From NCBI RefSeq assembly GCF_047495875.1, contig NC_092461.1:65212299-65276298 (forward strand): a DNA stretch of 64,000 nt, in the 5' to 3' direction. The translations under genes were made by a program, and so were the position numbers. The stretch comes from Pithys albifrons albifrons. Lineage: Eukaryota > Chordata > Aves > Passeriformes > Thamnophilidae. Of this stretch, positions 1 through 12,100 are shown one piece after another. How positions within the stretch are numbered: position 1 is the first letter of the stretch; the number at the start of each line of letters is the position of its first letter. The notes beneath the pieces were generated by a model, which did not search any database, was not told the DNA's origin, and worked only from the letters and a program-made list of their open reading frames with translations.

Positions 1-3000
1 GTTATTTTGAAATCTAGAAAGAAAAGATTACCAGGCTGTTTACATGCCTAAAATTTACTCTTCAGTCATGCAAGCTTGCAAGACACTGAGCAATTTTTTT
101 CTTATCTGTAAAAGCACTTACACCGGAGTTTATCCTGAGGCATGTGAGAAATACTACAGAAAACAATAAGAAATGACTGTTTAAGTGCTTGAAGGTAAGC
201 AACTATTAATGTGAATTGCTAAATAAAGCCATGGTGTTCAGATTTTTCAAGCATAAACTTTCTATGTTATAATCAGAAAAATCTTCCTAAAACACCATTC
301 TGCAGTTATAAAAATGGTTTGTGGGATAAAAATGAATGCTTGTCCATTGGTTATCAGAGGTCTCTGCTCTCCCTTGGAAGAGCTGTCTGGTAGGCCCATT
401 GACAGAGATTCTGAATCCACTCATTATGGAGATCCTGAGTGAGTCCTGAGCCCCTGAAATATGCCTGTGAAGTCATTGACCTTCAATCATGTAATTATAC
501 ATCTGTAATAAGAATGATGAGTCAGGTTTACTTTTGAAATTAGTAAAGACAATAAAGGTCTAATAGCTGAGTTCAAAGATTCAGAAGCATTATTTCTGAG
601 CATCTTAATTTACAGTAGCTCCGGGAAATGAGACCTGAAAGGGAGCTGCTCATTTCCTCACTCATGCTATGAACTTGATGGTTGTTTACAACACATTTAC
701 TCATCAACATACCATATAGGAAAAATTATGTAATATAGTGGTAATAATTAGCTTTGACTGCAGGCAAATTCCTGAATAAAGGGCTGTATTCATGGTATTA
801 AATAAATGAGAAGAGCTGTGACCTTTTTATAACTTACTGAGGTAATTTTAATCTTCATAAATAGTTATAGCTATTAAGGAAATATTTTTCATACACTCAG
901 TTTTTTCTTCCTACTGTGGGAATTGGTGCTACTGTTTAATTTCAGACAGACCAGCATATTGCTAGGTACATCAAAGAGAACAACACATATTCAGATGAGT
1001 AAGATTGCTGCCATTATCTTAACAACCTGCGATACATAGTGTTAAAATCAAAGGAGTAATAAAAAAGTCAGCAATGTCACATTTGGAGTTATTTCTTGAA
1101 CAAATGGGATTCCTGTTTGAAAACACTGAAAAATTAAGGAATATATCTGCAGATAATTTTTTTTGAGATTATGAGATGGGAAATTCTTGAAAATCAGATT
1201 ATTGTATTTTCTACAGGTGGGTCACTCTTCAGAAGAATTTGTTAGTTACATTTAGATTTAAAGGCCAAATATGTTAATATTGTGGACTTTTCTGAAAACA
1301 AAAAGTTTATTTAGGTAGATAAAAATGTGAACTGCCACCCTGGGTCAGAGTAAGGTCCACCTGTTCTCATATACTGTTCAGAAACAATTAGTACTCCAGA
1401 GAGAGATTAAAAATCCTGCAGCAGGCTCATAAAAATTATCTGCCTCATAACCTAAGTCTTTTCCTAATTAATTACAGAGTCAAGACTGCCTTTATCTCAA
1501 AGTGTAAAGTTTAACACTTATTACATCACAAGTTTATAGCTAATTAGGCTGATAACTGAACTGGAGTACTTAAAAAGTTTGATTCCTTTCATAATTTTGC
1601 TGAATTCTTGATCTTTGTAACATCAAGTGGCAATGGGTTTCACAGTATTTATATGGTAAAAAAATTCTGTAACTTTCTTTAATTTTAATTTCATTGAATA
1701 TTCTCATGGGTATTAGATCAGAGGTAATGAAATCACATTCTACCTCCTCTAATCATTTCATATTTTATTCACTTTTTAATGCATTACAGGCTTACAAATC
1801 CATCTGTTAACATCTTTGCTACATCAGTGCTACGGAAAACTGTGGGTCTGAAACTGCCACATCTTCTTCTATGGTGTTAGTTGCTATGAATGGATATGAG
1901 AGCTTGTATGTTGAACAGTATAGTCAAGGTACATATGTCTCTTCATTCTGTTTCATAGTCTTAAGAATCCTTTGTAATTAATTTCCACAGAAGTAGTCAA
2001 GAGTTTCCGACACTTCCAACTGTTCTTGCTTTCAGTACTAGAAACAAGAATATAGAAAAGCTATATAACAGAAGCAGAAAGAAAAATAAAACTAGCAGAG
2101 CATTTAACTGTGGACTGAATTTATGCAGATAATCAAAACTGATGTGGAAGTTCCAAGGCTGAAGATAACTCACACCCTGCTTCACGCGTTACTTAGTGGC
2201 TCATATAAACAGTTCCCTTCAACTGCAATAATGTTGTCAGCTCAGAAACAATTAATAATATTGGCATCCTTTTTCTTGGTCACAACTTGACAGATTAGGG
2301 TGGATATAAACCAGAAAGGTTCACAATGTGGCTAAAGGATGTTCACACCTACGCTGAATCCTTGGTCTACCATTACTGACACAAAGGCTGTGTTCTTTCT
2401 ACCAGACATCAGTTTCCAGGACAATAACCACCGGCTTTCATGAGTTCAATATTCTTTAATGATTTTTTAAAACAGTAATTTCAAATTGAAAATAAAAATG
2501 GAATTTATTGAATGAATACCACAGTTACAGTAGGCTACTTTCTGAGGGATGGAGTATTAGAAAAATATGAAATATGAACCCTTTGGATCCCTTAAGATGA
2601 GAATATATATATATATATATATATATATGAATAAATGCATTATGATACAAAAGGAATAATAAAAAAAAATCCACTGGAGAAAATATGACATTTTCTCTAA
2701 ACACTTCAACTCAAAGAATGTTATACAGGTTTTTCATATGAGCCAAAACTGGAAAGCTCTTGCCAAAAGCTTTCTGGTCTCTTTACTGGCACTGCAATTG
2801 CAGTTCCAAGCCTAGAATTCAGAGTGGTTCCATGTCACTGAATTTTTGATGTGCTGATTTCAGACTAGCCCTATTTTGAGAAGGATTTCTTTTGTGAAAC
2901 TTTTGAGATAAAACATATGCAGATAAGCCCTTTAGGAAGATGTATTCAGTGGTGGAGTGATCAGTCAACACTCATTTTTTGGCTGGTTACAGTACTAATT

Positions 3001-4099
3001 TCTGAATTAAGACCAAATTCTTGTTTAAATTTAGTATTCCAGGCAGCAATCATAGACTGACTCACTGCATGTTAAATTAAACACTAATTTGAAATCAAAT
3101 GATAAAACTTCATAAATTTACTCTGGTTCTTATTCTACATTCTCATCCCACATTTCCTATCAAATCCTTACTGGAGTTTTATGCCTCTCTGTTTGTTTAA
3201 AAACATTTCTATACAGAATTTTGCAATTCTCAGTTGAATGGAGAAGGCCTTTAGGTCTTCATTTATGGTGATACTGGTAGCTACCATTCTCTCCCTGTAT
3301 CACTAAGTGAGAATATGACTGCGGATTGTGATTGTCAGTGAAAACTAAAATAATTAACTTTCAGTTTATATCCTAACATGTACAACTAGATTATAATCCC
3401 AGCTATTTTGGTAGAGTAAAATCATCTCTTCTTTAACTTCTTGAATCCGAATATCCCCAAAACCACTGCTTAAACCTCTCTCTGAAGGATGATGTGCACA
3501 GCTCCATTTATGAATCATTTTTATTACCTCTGCTAATAGGGTTGAGGATTTCTTGGATTCTCTTATATTGTTTTAAATCCCACCCATTCTCTTTTTACAT
3601 TCAGAAGTGATAAACAGCCACATGCAACAATTGGCTATTCAGTCCTTTCATTTGTCCTTCCTAACATGCACATTCCATGGACAGTTTGCAGCCAAATGGA
3701 TGCAGTCAAACTAACAGGCAGAAGACAGGAGATGTGCAACTTCCCCAGTACCACTCTGAAAAACAAGGACTGTTCCTCCTCTTAACAAAGAGAAGTCACA
3801 TGCAGACTTTTTTATTTACTGTTCTTTGTTCTGTTAAAGGTCATTTCTTTTTACACATGATTTGTTATTCCTGTCTGCATCTAGTATATTTCCTTTAGAA
3901 ATGACCTATTTATAATCATAATAATGCATTTCACTTATATATTATTGTCCAATAACGGCATGCTTTGAGGTTTAACAACACTGCTTCTTTCGCTTCCCAT
4001 TCAACGACTATTGAGGCATGTCATTATATTAAAATATAACATATACTCCTCTTTAATACCCTGTTGTTTAACCAGCTTTAGATAAACTGCATACATTAC
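1..4099. other. unique AT-rich non-coding DNA
   Basis: No gene is visible. The longest open frames are short, AT-driven and lack protein-like composition. The block contains an (AT)13 dinucleotide tract (listed separately) and numerous short A or T runs. No transposon termini or CR1-like sequence were recognised. It could be intergenic or intronic; the sequence does not decide between these. Confidence 0.6.
2603..2628. repeat. (AT)13 microsatellite
   Basis: Thirteen uninterrupted AT units are seen directly. Perfect tracts of this kind are usually length-polymorphic and melt easily or extrude cruciforms. No functional element is apparent next to it. Confidence 0.95.
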
Positions 4100-4165
4100 C
4101 TGATTGCTTATATGTTCAAGGATAATCTCGTGAAGCCTATGCTGTCTCAGAGTGGAGTGCAGTAC

Positions 4166-7100
4166 CTATCAGGAAATATAAACCATGGAAAATTATTGAC
4201 TTGACTACATCCTGATTTCATGATGTCATGATTTTAAATATTTAGAAGTGACTTCTAAAGAACAACAATGTAATTTAAAAAGAATTCTTGGACCTTCAGC
4301 ATCTGAAAAAATATCAAGGAAATTAGTCTTCAAATTTTTTTCTGAAGAGGTGGGAAAGTGTTATAGATTCGAAGATGTCTCCATACTTGCTAGTCTGGAA
4401 TTTAAAATATTGATTACTCTATGAGGTATTTGGATAAAATAGAATATTGTGAGGGGTTTTTTTTCTTTCCTAAATCACTTTTCTTATGTTAATATTTCCA
4501 GACAGTGGTAAAAATAAAACCACTGCTCTTGGCAGGGAAAGGAGGACCTATTTAGAGGACACTGAGATGGTATTGAGAGTTGCTAAGGCTTCTAAGACTT
4601 GCCTTTTCAGAACACATCATTTAAACACAAAAGATTGCCCAGATTGGTCACTTAGAATGAGCTGTCATTCTCATTCTGTTTGTACCATAACTTCAGAACA
4701 AACATTTTAAAAAAGCACAAAAGTAAATCTTTTCCTCTTTTTATTTATTTCTGAAGAGGAATCAACAGATTTCAAAATATTTTTCTTTTTGTATTATTGA
4801 ACTAACTGTATTATTAATTTCCAAATTGAACAGTATGCAAATTAAAAAAAATATGTCTGTGTTCATCATCTTATAGCATATTTTCTCACTAGATTTATTT
4901 CCATCATTAATGACATGGTTTTACCTACTGAAGATTTTTTATATCTAATTTTTTATATACAAGCAGCAAAAAACAAATAGACTAAAAAATAAATGGGCTT
5001 TTGAGATAAAAAGATCTTATGAAGAACCCACAGGAAGAAAAAAGCCATTAGGAGATATTTTACAAGAGTACCATTGGGAATCTAACCAGGATACTTGAGC
5101 AAAAAAATGGATGCAAAATGTATTTAAATAGAGAAGAGTATGGACTCTTTAAACTTATTTGCAGGAGAGGCTAAGGTGTTCACTGTGCATGCTTCACACA
5201 GTATAACAAATAGATTGTGTACAACTAATTTCAGAATCCTTTTTTCTTCAGCCCCTTAAGGGTGAATAGGCTACTAAAGCAGAGGGGACTTTCATTTATA
5301 AAGTGTCAAATATTTCCCTCTTTCAAGCACAAAATCCACAAGTGAGATCTTTGAGATAAACATAAAGCTCTCCCGTTCATACATCTTACGGATCTTGTTG
5401 GTTCATGATAATTTCTAAAAATCCCCGTTTTAAATGTGCTTATAAACACTTACAGTCTATGATGGTTTTCTTTAGAGTTATCTTCTGCATTATTAAATAC
5501 ATATTTATGTGGGTTGCGCTTGCTATCTTCCTGATTCCCAACATTTAAATTACTCTCGGTCTCAACCATGACATTCCTAGGTTTCAAAAAAATATAAACA
5601 ATCAAGTCTATTCTCAGTTTTTGCATATTTACAGTCATACATATTTCAAAGATGGGTCTCTTTCAGTGAGATATAGAACCAATGTTTTGCAAATTCTGCT
5701 TCCCATTTTTATTTCCTTTACAGATTTGGAAAAATAGGCTCTATCTGGTCTTTTACTCCTGTTGCATGGCCCAGAAGAATAAGAACTGTTTATATTCTTG
5801 CTTCTTTATATTCTTTATCTCCTCCCAGTGAAGCTGTAGAAAGACCTGGACCTAGAACCACACTCCTTCTCTAGAAATTTTGAGAAATGAAAAATGAGCC
5901 CAGATCTGCTCTTCTCATATTCATTCTATTTTCCACTCTCTGTCTCCTCTAGAGGATGTTGTAAAATCATATTCTTCCCTGAGAAAGACTTTCCTAGTTT
6001 GAGCAGCAGTCAAAACCTGCAGCTTTCCAAATTTCTGAGGAACACATTATTGTAAAACTTGCCTTTCTCCAAGTTGACTCCTAGCTCTTACTTGGGCTAT
6101 TCAGCATACTCCTGTCCTTTACATATATCTGCTGGGAGCTGCAACAATTGTTGTCGTAAGTCTCCATTTTCAGTCTCTCTGCAGTTCTCTCTCTACCCCT
6201 ACCCAGACTATTTAGAGAATGTAAAATTTTTAGAATCTTAAAACATAGAACTGAGGTCTATTTCAAAAACAAAGTTAAAAAAGTACTTATCCCTTTCCAG
6301 AATAAGCTAACAAGGTGTTAATACAAAATCAACAGTGGAACATCTACTGCATTTCAGAGGATATCTCTCATGTCACCAAATGTAGAGGAAGGTAGGAAGT
6401 TCATTCCTGACAGGAATTGCCATTTTGTGGTGTTCAGAAGAAAAGAAAGTGTTTGAAAACATTAATTTCATCATTAGTGCAATTTTTTTGAATTGAGGCA
6501 TCTGAACATGAATGATTTCTTAATGTAGCTATGTTCCTTACAATGAGTTAAAAGTAAACTCTAGGAGCATCTCACTAGACTCAGAAGTCACCTAGTGCAT
6601 ATTTCAGAAATAATTGAGCTCCATGGTGTATTTATAGATTTTTTGGGACATTGGGATAAAAATTATGGTCAAAATGGAAAGGAAGGAATGAAGGAAGAAA
6701 AGAAGATTTTGCTATCATTGAGACATGATGGCCATGTATGAGGAAGCAAGACATGTTGTTCCACGCTCCTTGTAAATACCAAGGAGTTAATAGAAACACT
6801 CTGCTTTCCTCTACCCTTGGGATAAAATCTTTTGCAGTTTCAGGTCCAGAAACAATGAAGAAATATCTTTGTAAAATTAGTGAAGTGCTCCAAGTAAAAT
6901 TTATTTGGTCTCTATAAGTCTTGAGTAACATGAAAAGAAATCATTAAAAAGTACATATAATGCAAAACCAAACTAAAAATGCTACCACTTCCTACAAGTC
7001 TTGTTACAACTGTGATTCTGTTTTGGCTTAGTAGATTTACAGACAGGTTACCTGATTTTCCTCCAGAACACTTGGATTTCACTTAAAGCTGTCTTCTAAA

Positions 7101-8722
7101 AGATGCAAAAAACATTCCAGCCAGCCAGTCTTCAAAAACTCTCATTAAAGACTATAATTTTAATGACACTATTAGTCAATCTTGTCTTGCAGCAAAGGAG
7201 TAAATGCTAAAAAAGTACAATTGCTTACATACTTGAAGAGGAAAGGGTCTAAAGAGAAGTAAAAATATGGTTGTCCTTAGTAGGGAGAAGAGAACTGAGC
7301 TAATTGATCACAAGTTGCTCAATGCATTTATTTGCCTAATAATGCTTTTTACTGTGTAATCTCTGTCTCAGCTCTACACTGAAGGACAGAAAATAAGGTA
7401 CTGAAAATAATGTTTTCCTTGACAGTGACAAAAAATTAGAACTTCTCATACATACTTTATCCATTTTATGAGTCTCTGTCTTGTTTCCATTGTCCTTACC
7501 TTCTGGTTTTACATTGTCTGATTAAAATCACCAACTTAAAAAAAAATAATTAAGGACAGCTGCACTTCCTAGGAAACTGAAGTACCAGCTTAGGACATAC
7601 ATGCTAAGACTTGGAATCCTTTACCTCATGCTTCCTAGCCAGCAGGAATTCTAAGAAGCTAATTTATTCCTCCTTTCCTCACTGCCTCCAAGGTGTATTG
7701 ATATTTCATGCTTTCAAAAATAAAAACAGCATTCTACTCATTATTCTACTTAACAGCTAAAAAGCATTTCCACATTTCCAGTCAGTCCAAAGGGAATTTC
7801 TTTTGCTCTCTGGAGGGAGATCCTACTGATTTCACTGACAGTTTAGGAAGGAATTTATTGTGAACAATTTGGAAAACACATTTGCTTTGCAAGGAAAATC
7901 TTACTATTTCTATCGCTCCTCAAAATATTTAAACACACTATATGCAGAATAATACAGTCATTGCACTGTGTAGATACAAGTTATAGTTCTACACATCTAT
8001 TTACTTCCAGTTTTAGCAGATGTTAAGTACACTCAAAGTTGATGGGAATATTCAAAATTATCAAGAATGTGAGGAAAGGTTCTTGTACTGCCAAAAAATT
8101 TTGTAAGACTGCATAAATAAACGTAACTCTTCTGCTGGCTTTTAGCACATTCACTATATAACAGGGCTTTGAAAAAAATGCTCCTATTACTGTCTAAAAA
8201 ATTAAATAGTTTTGAAAGTTTTTCAGCTTCTTTGCATGATGTAGGTTTATCAGCTGACAATCCCAGGCGCATTAGCTATTTTAAGAGCCTAATTCACTTA
8301 GTGTACTTTATGTGTTAGAAGAATGATGTATATTACATTGTAATTAATTCTGAGCTGGCATAATACTAAGAAGAAATCTCTCATATAAAAGAGATAATAA
8401 TTGCAAGACCTTAAATAAGGGCATAAGGGCTTTATGCAAGTTTTTTAAACTTCTAAACTAAAAATGCAGGTATGTCTCTGTGCTATTATTACACTCAAGT
8501 GACACTGAAAGATTTGTATTAATAAGAGATTACACAGACAGACTTAATCATACAGCTGTAATTTAAGAATTAACCCTTTACTATACATTTCCTTTCAATT
8601 CTATGTATGTACATAATTACCTTAAATAGGGATTTACCTGAAAAGAGGAGTCTTTATAGAAAGTATTTTCTAATTAATGGTACTTTTAAAGGGATGCACT
8701 GTTTTAAGTTAAATTACAGTAA
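4166..8722. other. unique AT-rich non-coding DNA
   Basis: No gene, RNA gene or recognisable repeat was seen. Open frames in this stretch are all under 100 codons and do not resemble known families. A 44-nt splice-flanked open segment on the minus strand at 7052-7095 is discussed as a finding only. The base composition is similar to the first 4 kb. Confidence 0.55.
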
Positions 8723-9145
8723 ATGCTTTTGTGTTTAGTCTGCATTAAACTCTATTTTATTTATTGTCATCTTCCCAGCATGGTCTCATCGTGGTTGAAG
8801 AGGGCTGCTAATGCTATTTATATTATGCTGCACTGTCCTCTAATTGACCTTGTTTGTGCAATGGAATGGCTGCTTTTCTCAAGCTGCCAGCTCTTTATTG
8901 CTGCATTTTGACCATGCACTAGTGGCTCTTTGTGCTGCTTTTGAGTTCAAGAATCAATACTGCATTCCCCACAGCCAATAAAGGAAGCTGACAGCATGAA
9001 TTAACTGAGTGTAGCCAGTTGCATGGAGGGCCATTGTCTTTAAGGAAAATCTGGATGATTACAAGCCTCTGTTGCTTAGTGGAGATTTTAATGCAAAGTG
9101 CAAGGTTGCTGTAATTTAATTTTGGCCTGCTGCTCTGACACACTC
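8723..9145. promoter_or_regulatory. candidate conserved non-coding element (enhancer-like)
   Basis: This block stands out from its surroundings by a mixed, non-repetitive composition with many short motifs of the kind found in vertebrate developmental enhancers. CTTTATTG at 8893-8900 is mirrored by its reverse complement CAATAAAG at 8976-8983 (HOX13/CDX or SOX-like cores), and TAATT homeodomain cores occur near 8838 and 9113. No coding frame is convincing: the short open frames on either strand do not share boundaries or splice signals. The assignment is an inference from texture only; cross-species alignment was not available. Confidence 0.22.
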
Positions 9146-12100
9146 CCCTTTGCTACTGCTTCATGGAGTCCAAGCTATTAATGGCTGCAGACCAAAACAC
9201 ATAGGGAGACAAAGACAAATAGTCACAGTCTCACAGTACCAGCAGTTACTTTTGATTTAACAGCAATATTTCTTTTGCATTTATTGGAATTGACAGGAAC
9301 TCCTTTTTTCCCCTTCCCAGACTGTTCCCAGTTGAATTCATACATGTAAAATAAGCCAAATGACAGCAAAATATCCCACAAGGTGTCGTGTCCTGAACTG
9401 ACACCCAAAGGAAATTTGCATATAGGACAAAACTGGAAAAGTATGCAATGTCCAGGGTTCTCTCCCCTCTAGTCTTACTGAATCATCTAGTAAGGGATGC
9501 TGCTTAGCCACAGCTACTGCAGTAGAGTGCTGCAAAGAACTACCCACAGAAAATGCAGGTAAATATAAAGTTAACAGTAGAACTTCTGCTGCTAAGAGCA
9601 GAAATTAAATACCTTTTATTTAAAAAAAGAGTAATGGCTTCTATTCAAGATGCTTTGATATTGAAATCTGTAGTTCCTTATGACAGACAGTATTGTTGAT
9701 TTAAATGAATTCAAGTTCAGTTATTCAAAAGGACAATGTGTTATATACAAACCATTTAACTCAAGCTTTTAACTTGTTTTCTCTGTTGACAATAGTATGA
9801 AAGATTGTCTGAGGAGTAATCATTCCAAAGCAATGCCAGAAAAGTTTTATCCACTTATGACTTCTATAAAAAATCTGAAGATCTTGATTCCTCCTGCCTG
9901 TTTACCTGCCCTATAAATGTCCCAGAAATTTACCTGAGATAAAGAGCTGAAGGCAAGTCAGATATAAAGTATATTTCCTCTAGACCACAGGGCATGGAAA
10001 ATAGCAAAATGGATTTATTGCTTCTATCATTATCCATGTTGAACATCTAAGAGTTAATCACCTAGTCTTCTTCTACAGTCAGTGTAAAGTAAGAAGCATT
10101 TCTAGAGGATGAATCACCCCAGGCCAAAATAGCAGTTGGAGACAGCTGATGGACTATGATCAGGAGGTATCTATTTTTTTCTCCACTGACAGTAGAGGGA
10201 GCATGGGCAATTAGCTATGTCAACTTTTAGAATAGTAAAATGGGGTGAGATAAATGCCAGACTAGCTTTTTAAAATTATACAATGTGAGAAAGGGAATGG
10301 AGCAAATAATAGTCAACAACTGAACAAGGTATTTCTTTAGAGTTACTGCCATAAACTATGTCTGCTGCAAAATTGTGTGAACAGCACTACACGCAAAGAG
10401 TGTAGGGGTTCACAAGAGGTGGTAGGACTTATACAAGGCATATTTCCTGTGAAAATGCAAAACCCTAGGGGACCTAGTCCATCAGCAAAGCCAAGAGATG
10501 GGAACTTCTAACTACATTGAAAAGAAGGAGGTCATTCTCTTCATTCCAGAGATGGGACCCAAGAGAGGATCTTATGATTTAGTAGATACACATGAATGCT
10601 CAGAGTAATTTTCCATGAATCCTCATATTTAAGGCTCTTTTACTAATTACTCCTCAACTCTTCCATGGGCTTCATATCTTTCACTGATGCACCATTGCTC
10701 TTCCTCTCTGAAAATACACACAAATTTACCTTTCAAGAGATCCTTCTTGATAGACCACATTTTGCATATTCACAGAGCAGAGGCGTAAGTAATCCTAAAA
10801 TTTTTACTAAGGTGAAAATTTGAAAAATTACTAACTTTGAACTCAATATTTCTACAGTATAAACACCTTATATAACTATTATAAATAACTAAGAAAAAAA
10901 AACAAGGTAAAAATAATTTGGACTGACCCAGAAGTGATCATTATCCCTTGTACTGCAATATGATGAAACTGAAAATCAATGGATCTATGGAAAAAAGGAT
11001 CAATAGATATAAGTAACAGTTAAGCACCTATAAAGGAAAGTACCAAAGCGACAACAAATATAATCTAGACAGACAAGCTGAATCCTGGGGAGGAACTCAG
11101 TTCTGTACATAACATGGGCTTGACCCTGCTTCAGCCAACAGTAATTAAAATGATCTGACTGACACCAGAAGTAGATCTGTACCCTGAAACAAGTTTTTAA
11201 ATACAGCTGTCAGCAAAGCACCTGAATATAACTGAAGTTGCACACTGAGAACATTTAAGCATGTTGAACTAGTAGCCAAGTTTGGCACTAAGATACCCAA
11301 ATACTTCTCCTTTGGACTACAAACAGAGCTACTTCTATGTTTTATTGGAGGGCAGAGCATGGCACCAGCTGGTGAAAAATATCATTAGTCAGAAATGATC
11401 AAAAGTTAGCTCTATTCAGAGAAGATTATTTTTCCAGGCTATCTTACTAATAAACTTGAAAATGCATTTCAGACCTTTTATAAATGTTGACAGCTAGGAA
11501 GTTTGGAATCATTAGCAAGACCCAGTTTTCAGGTAGAAAACAAGGGCAGAGCATATCTAGTTTTCCTTTGAAAATAATATATTATTAGGATTAAAACCAT
11601 CAAATGATATGGAACTAAGGTAAACCTAATTTGCATTCTTCAGTTCAAAAGAAATGTTGCTTTGATACCACTGTGGTATATTTGCAATACATACATGTTC
11701 TCCTGGGAATAAATGTTTATTAAAATTCTATTTCTCTCCTCTTTTTGTTTTACTGTATGTTTTTTCCACAGTCAAGTTTTCAGTAGCAATGCTATTCCAA
11801 GTGCACTGTATGGATAAAAACACTGTTGTGCCTTAAAAGAAAAAAAAACTAACAGGGAATTTTGCAAAACAGCAGTTTTATAAATGGCAGTAGTCACCAC
11901 TAAATTGCACACATTTCTAACAGGACATAGTCACTTCTCATGCTGCCTTAATGAGAATCAAATCAACAATTCTCTTTGTATGCATCACATAATACACAGT
12001 AACTCAAACTATGTTCGTTTTTAAATCACAAGCAAATTAAAACCTGTGTTTTGAAGATGTGTTAATTATTTGCTACTTCTTGAAATCTTTGAAGCTATTA

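Noticed and set aside
505..575. C/D-box snoRNA-like arrangement (ATGATGA near 511, CTGA near 567)
   Set aside because: No complementary terminal stem flanks the boxes and no clear C'/D' pair is present.
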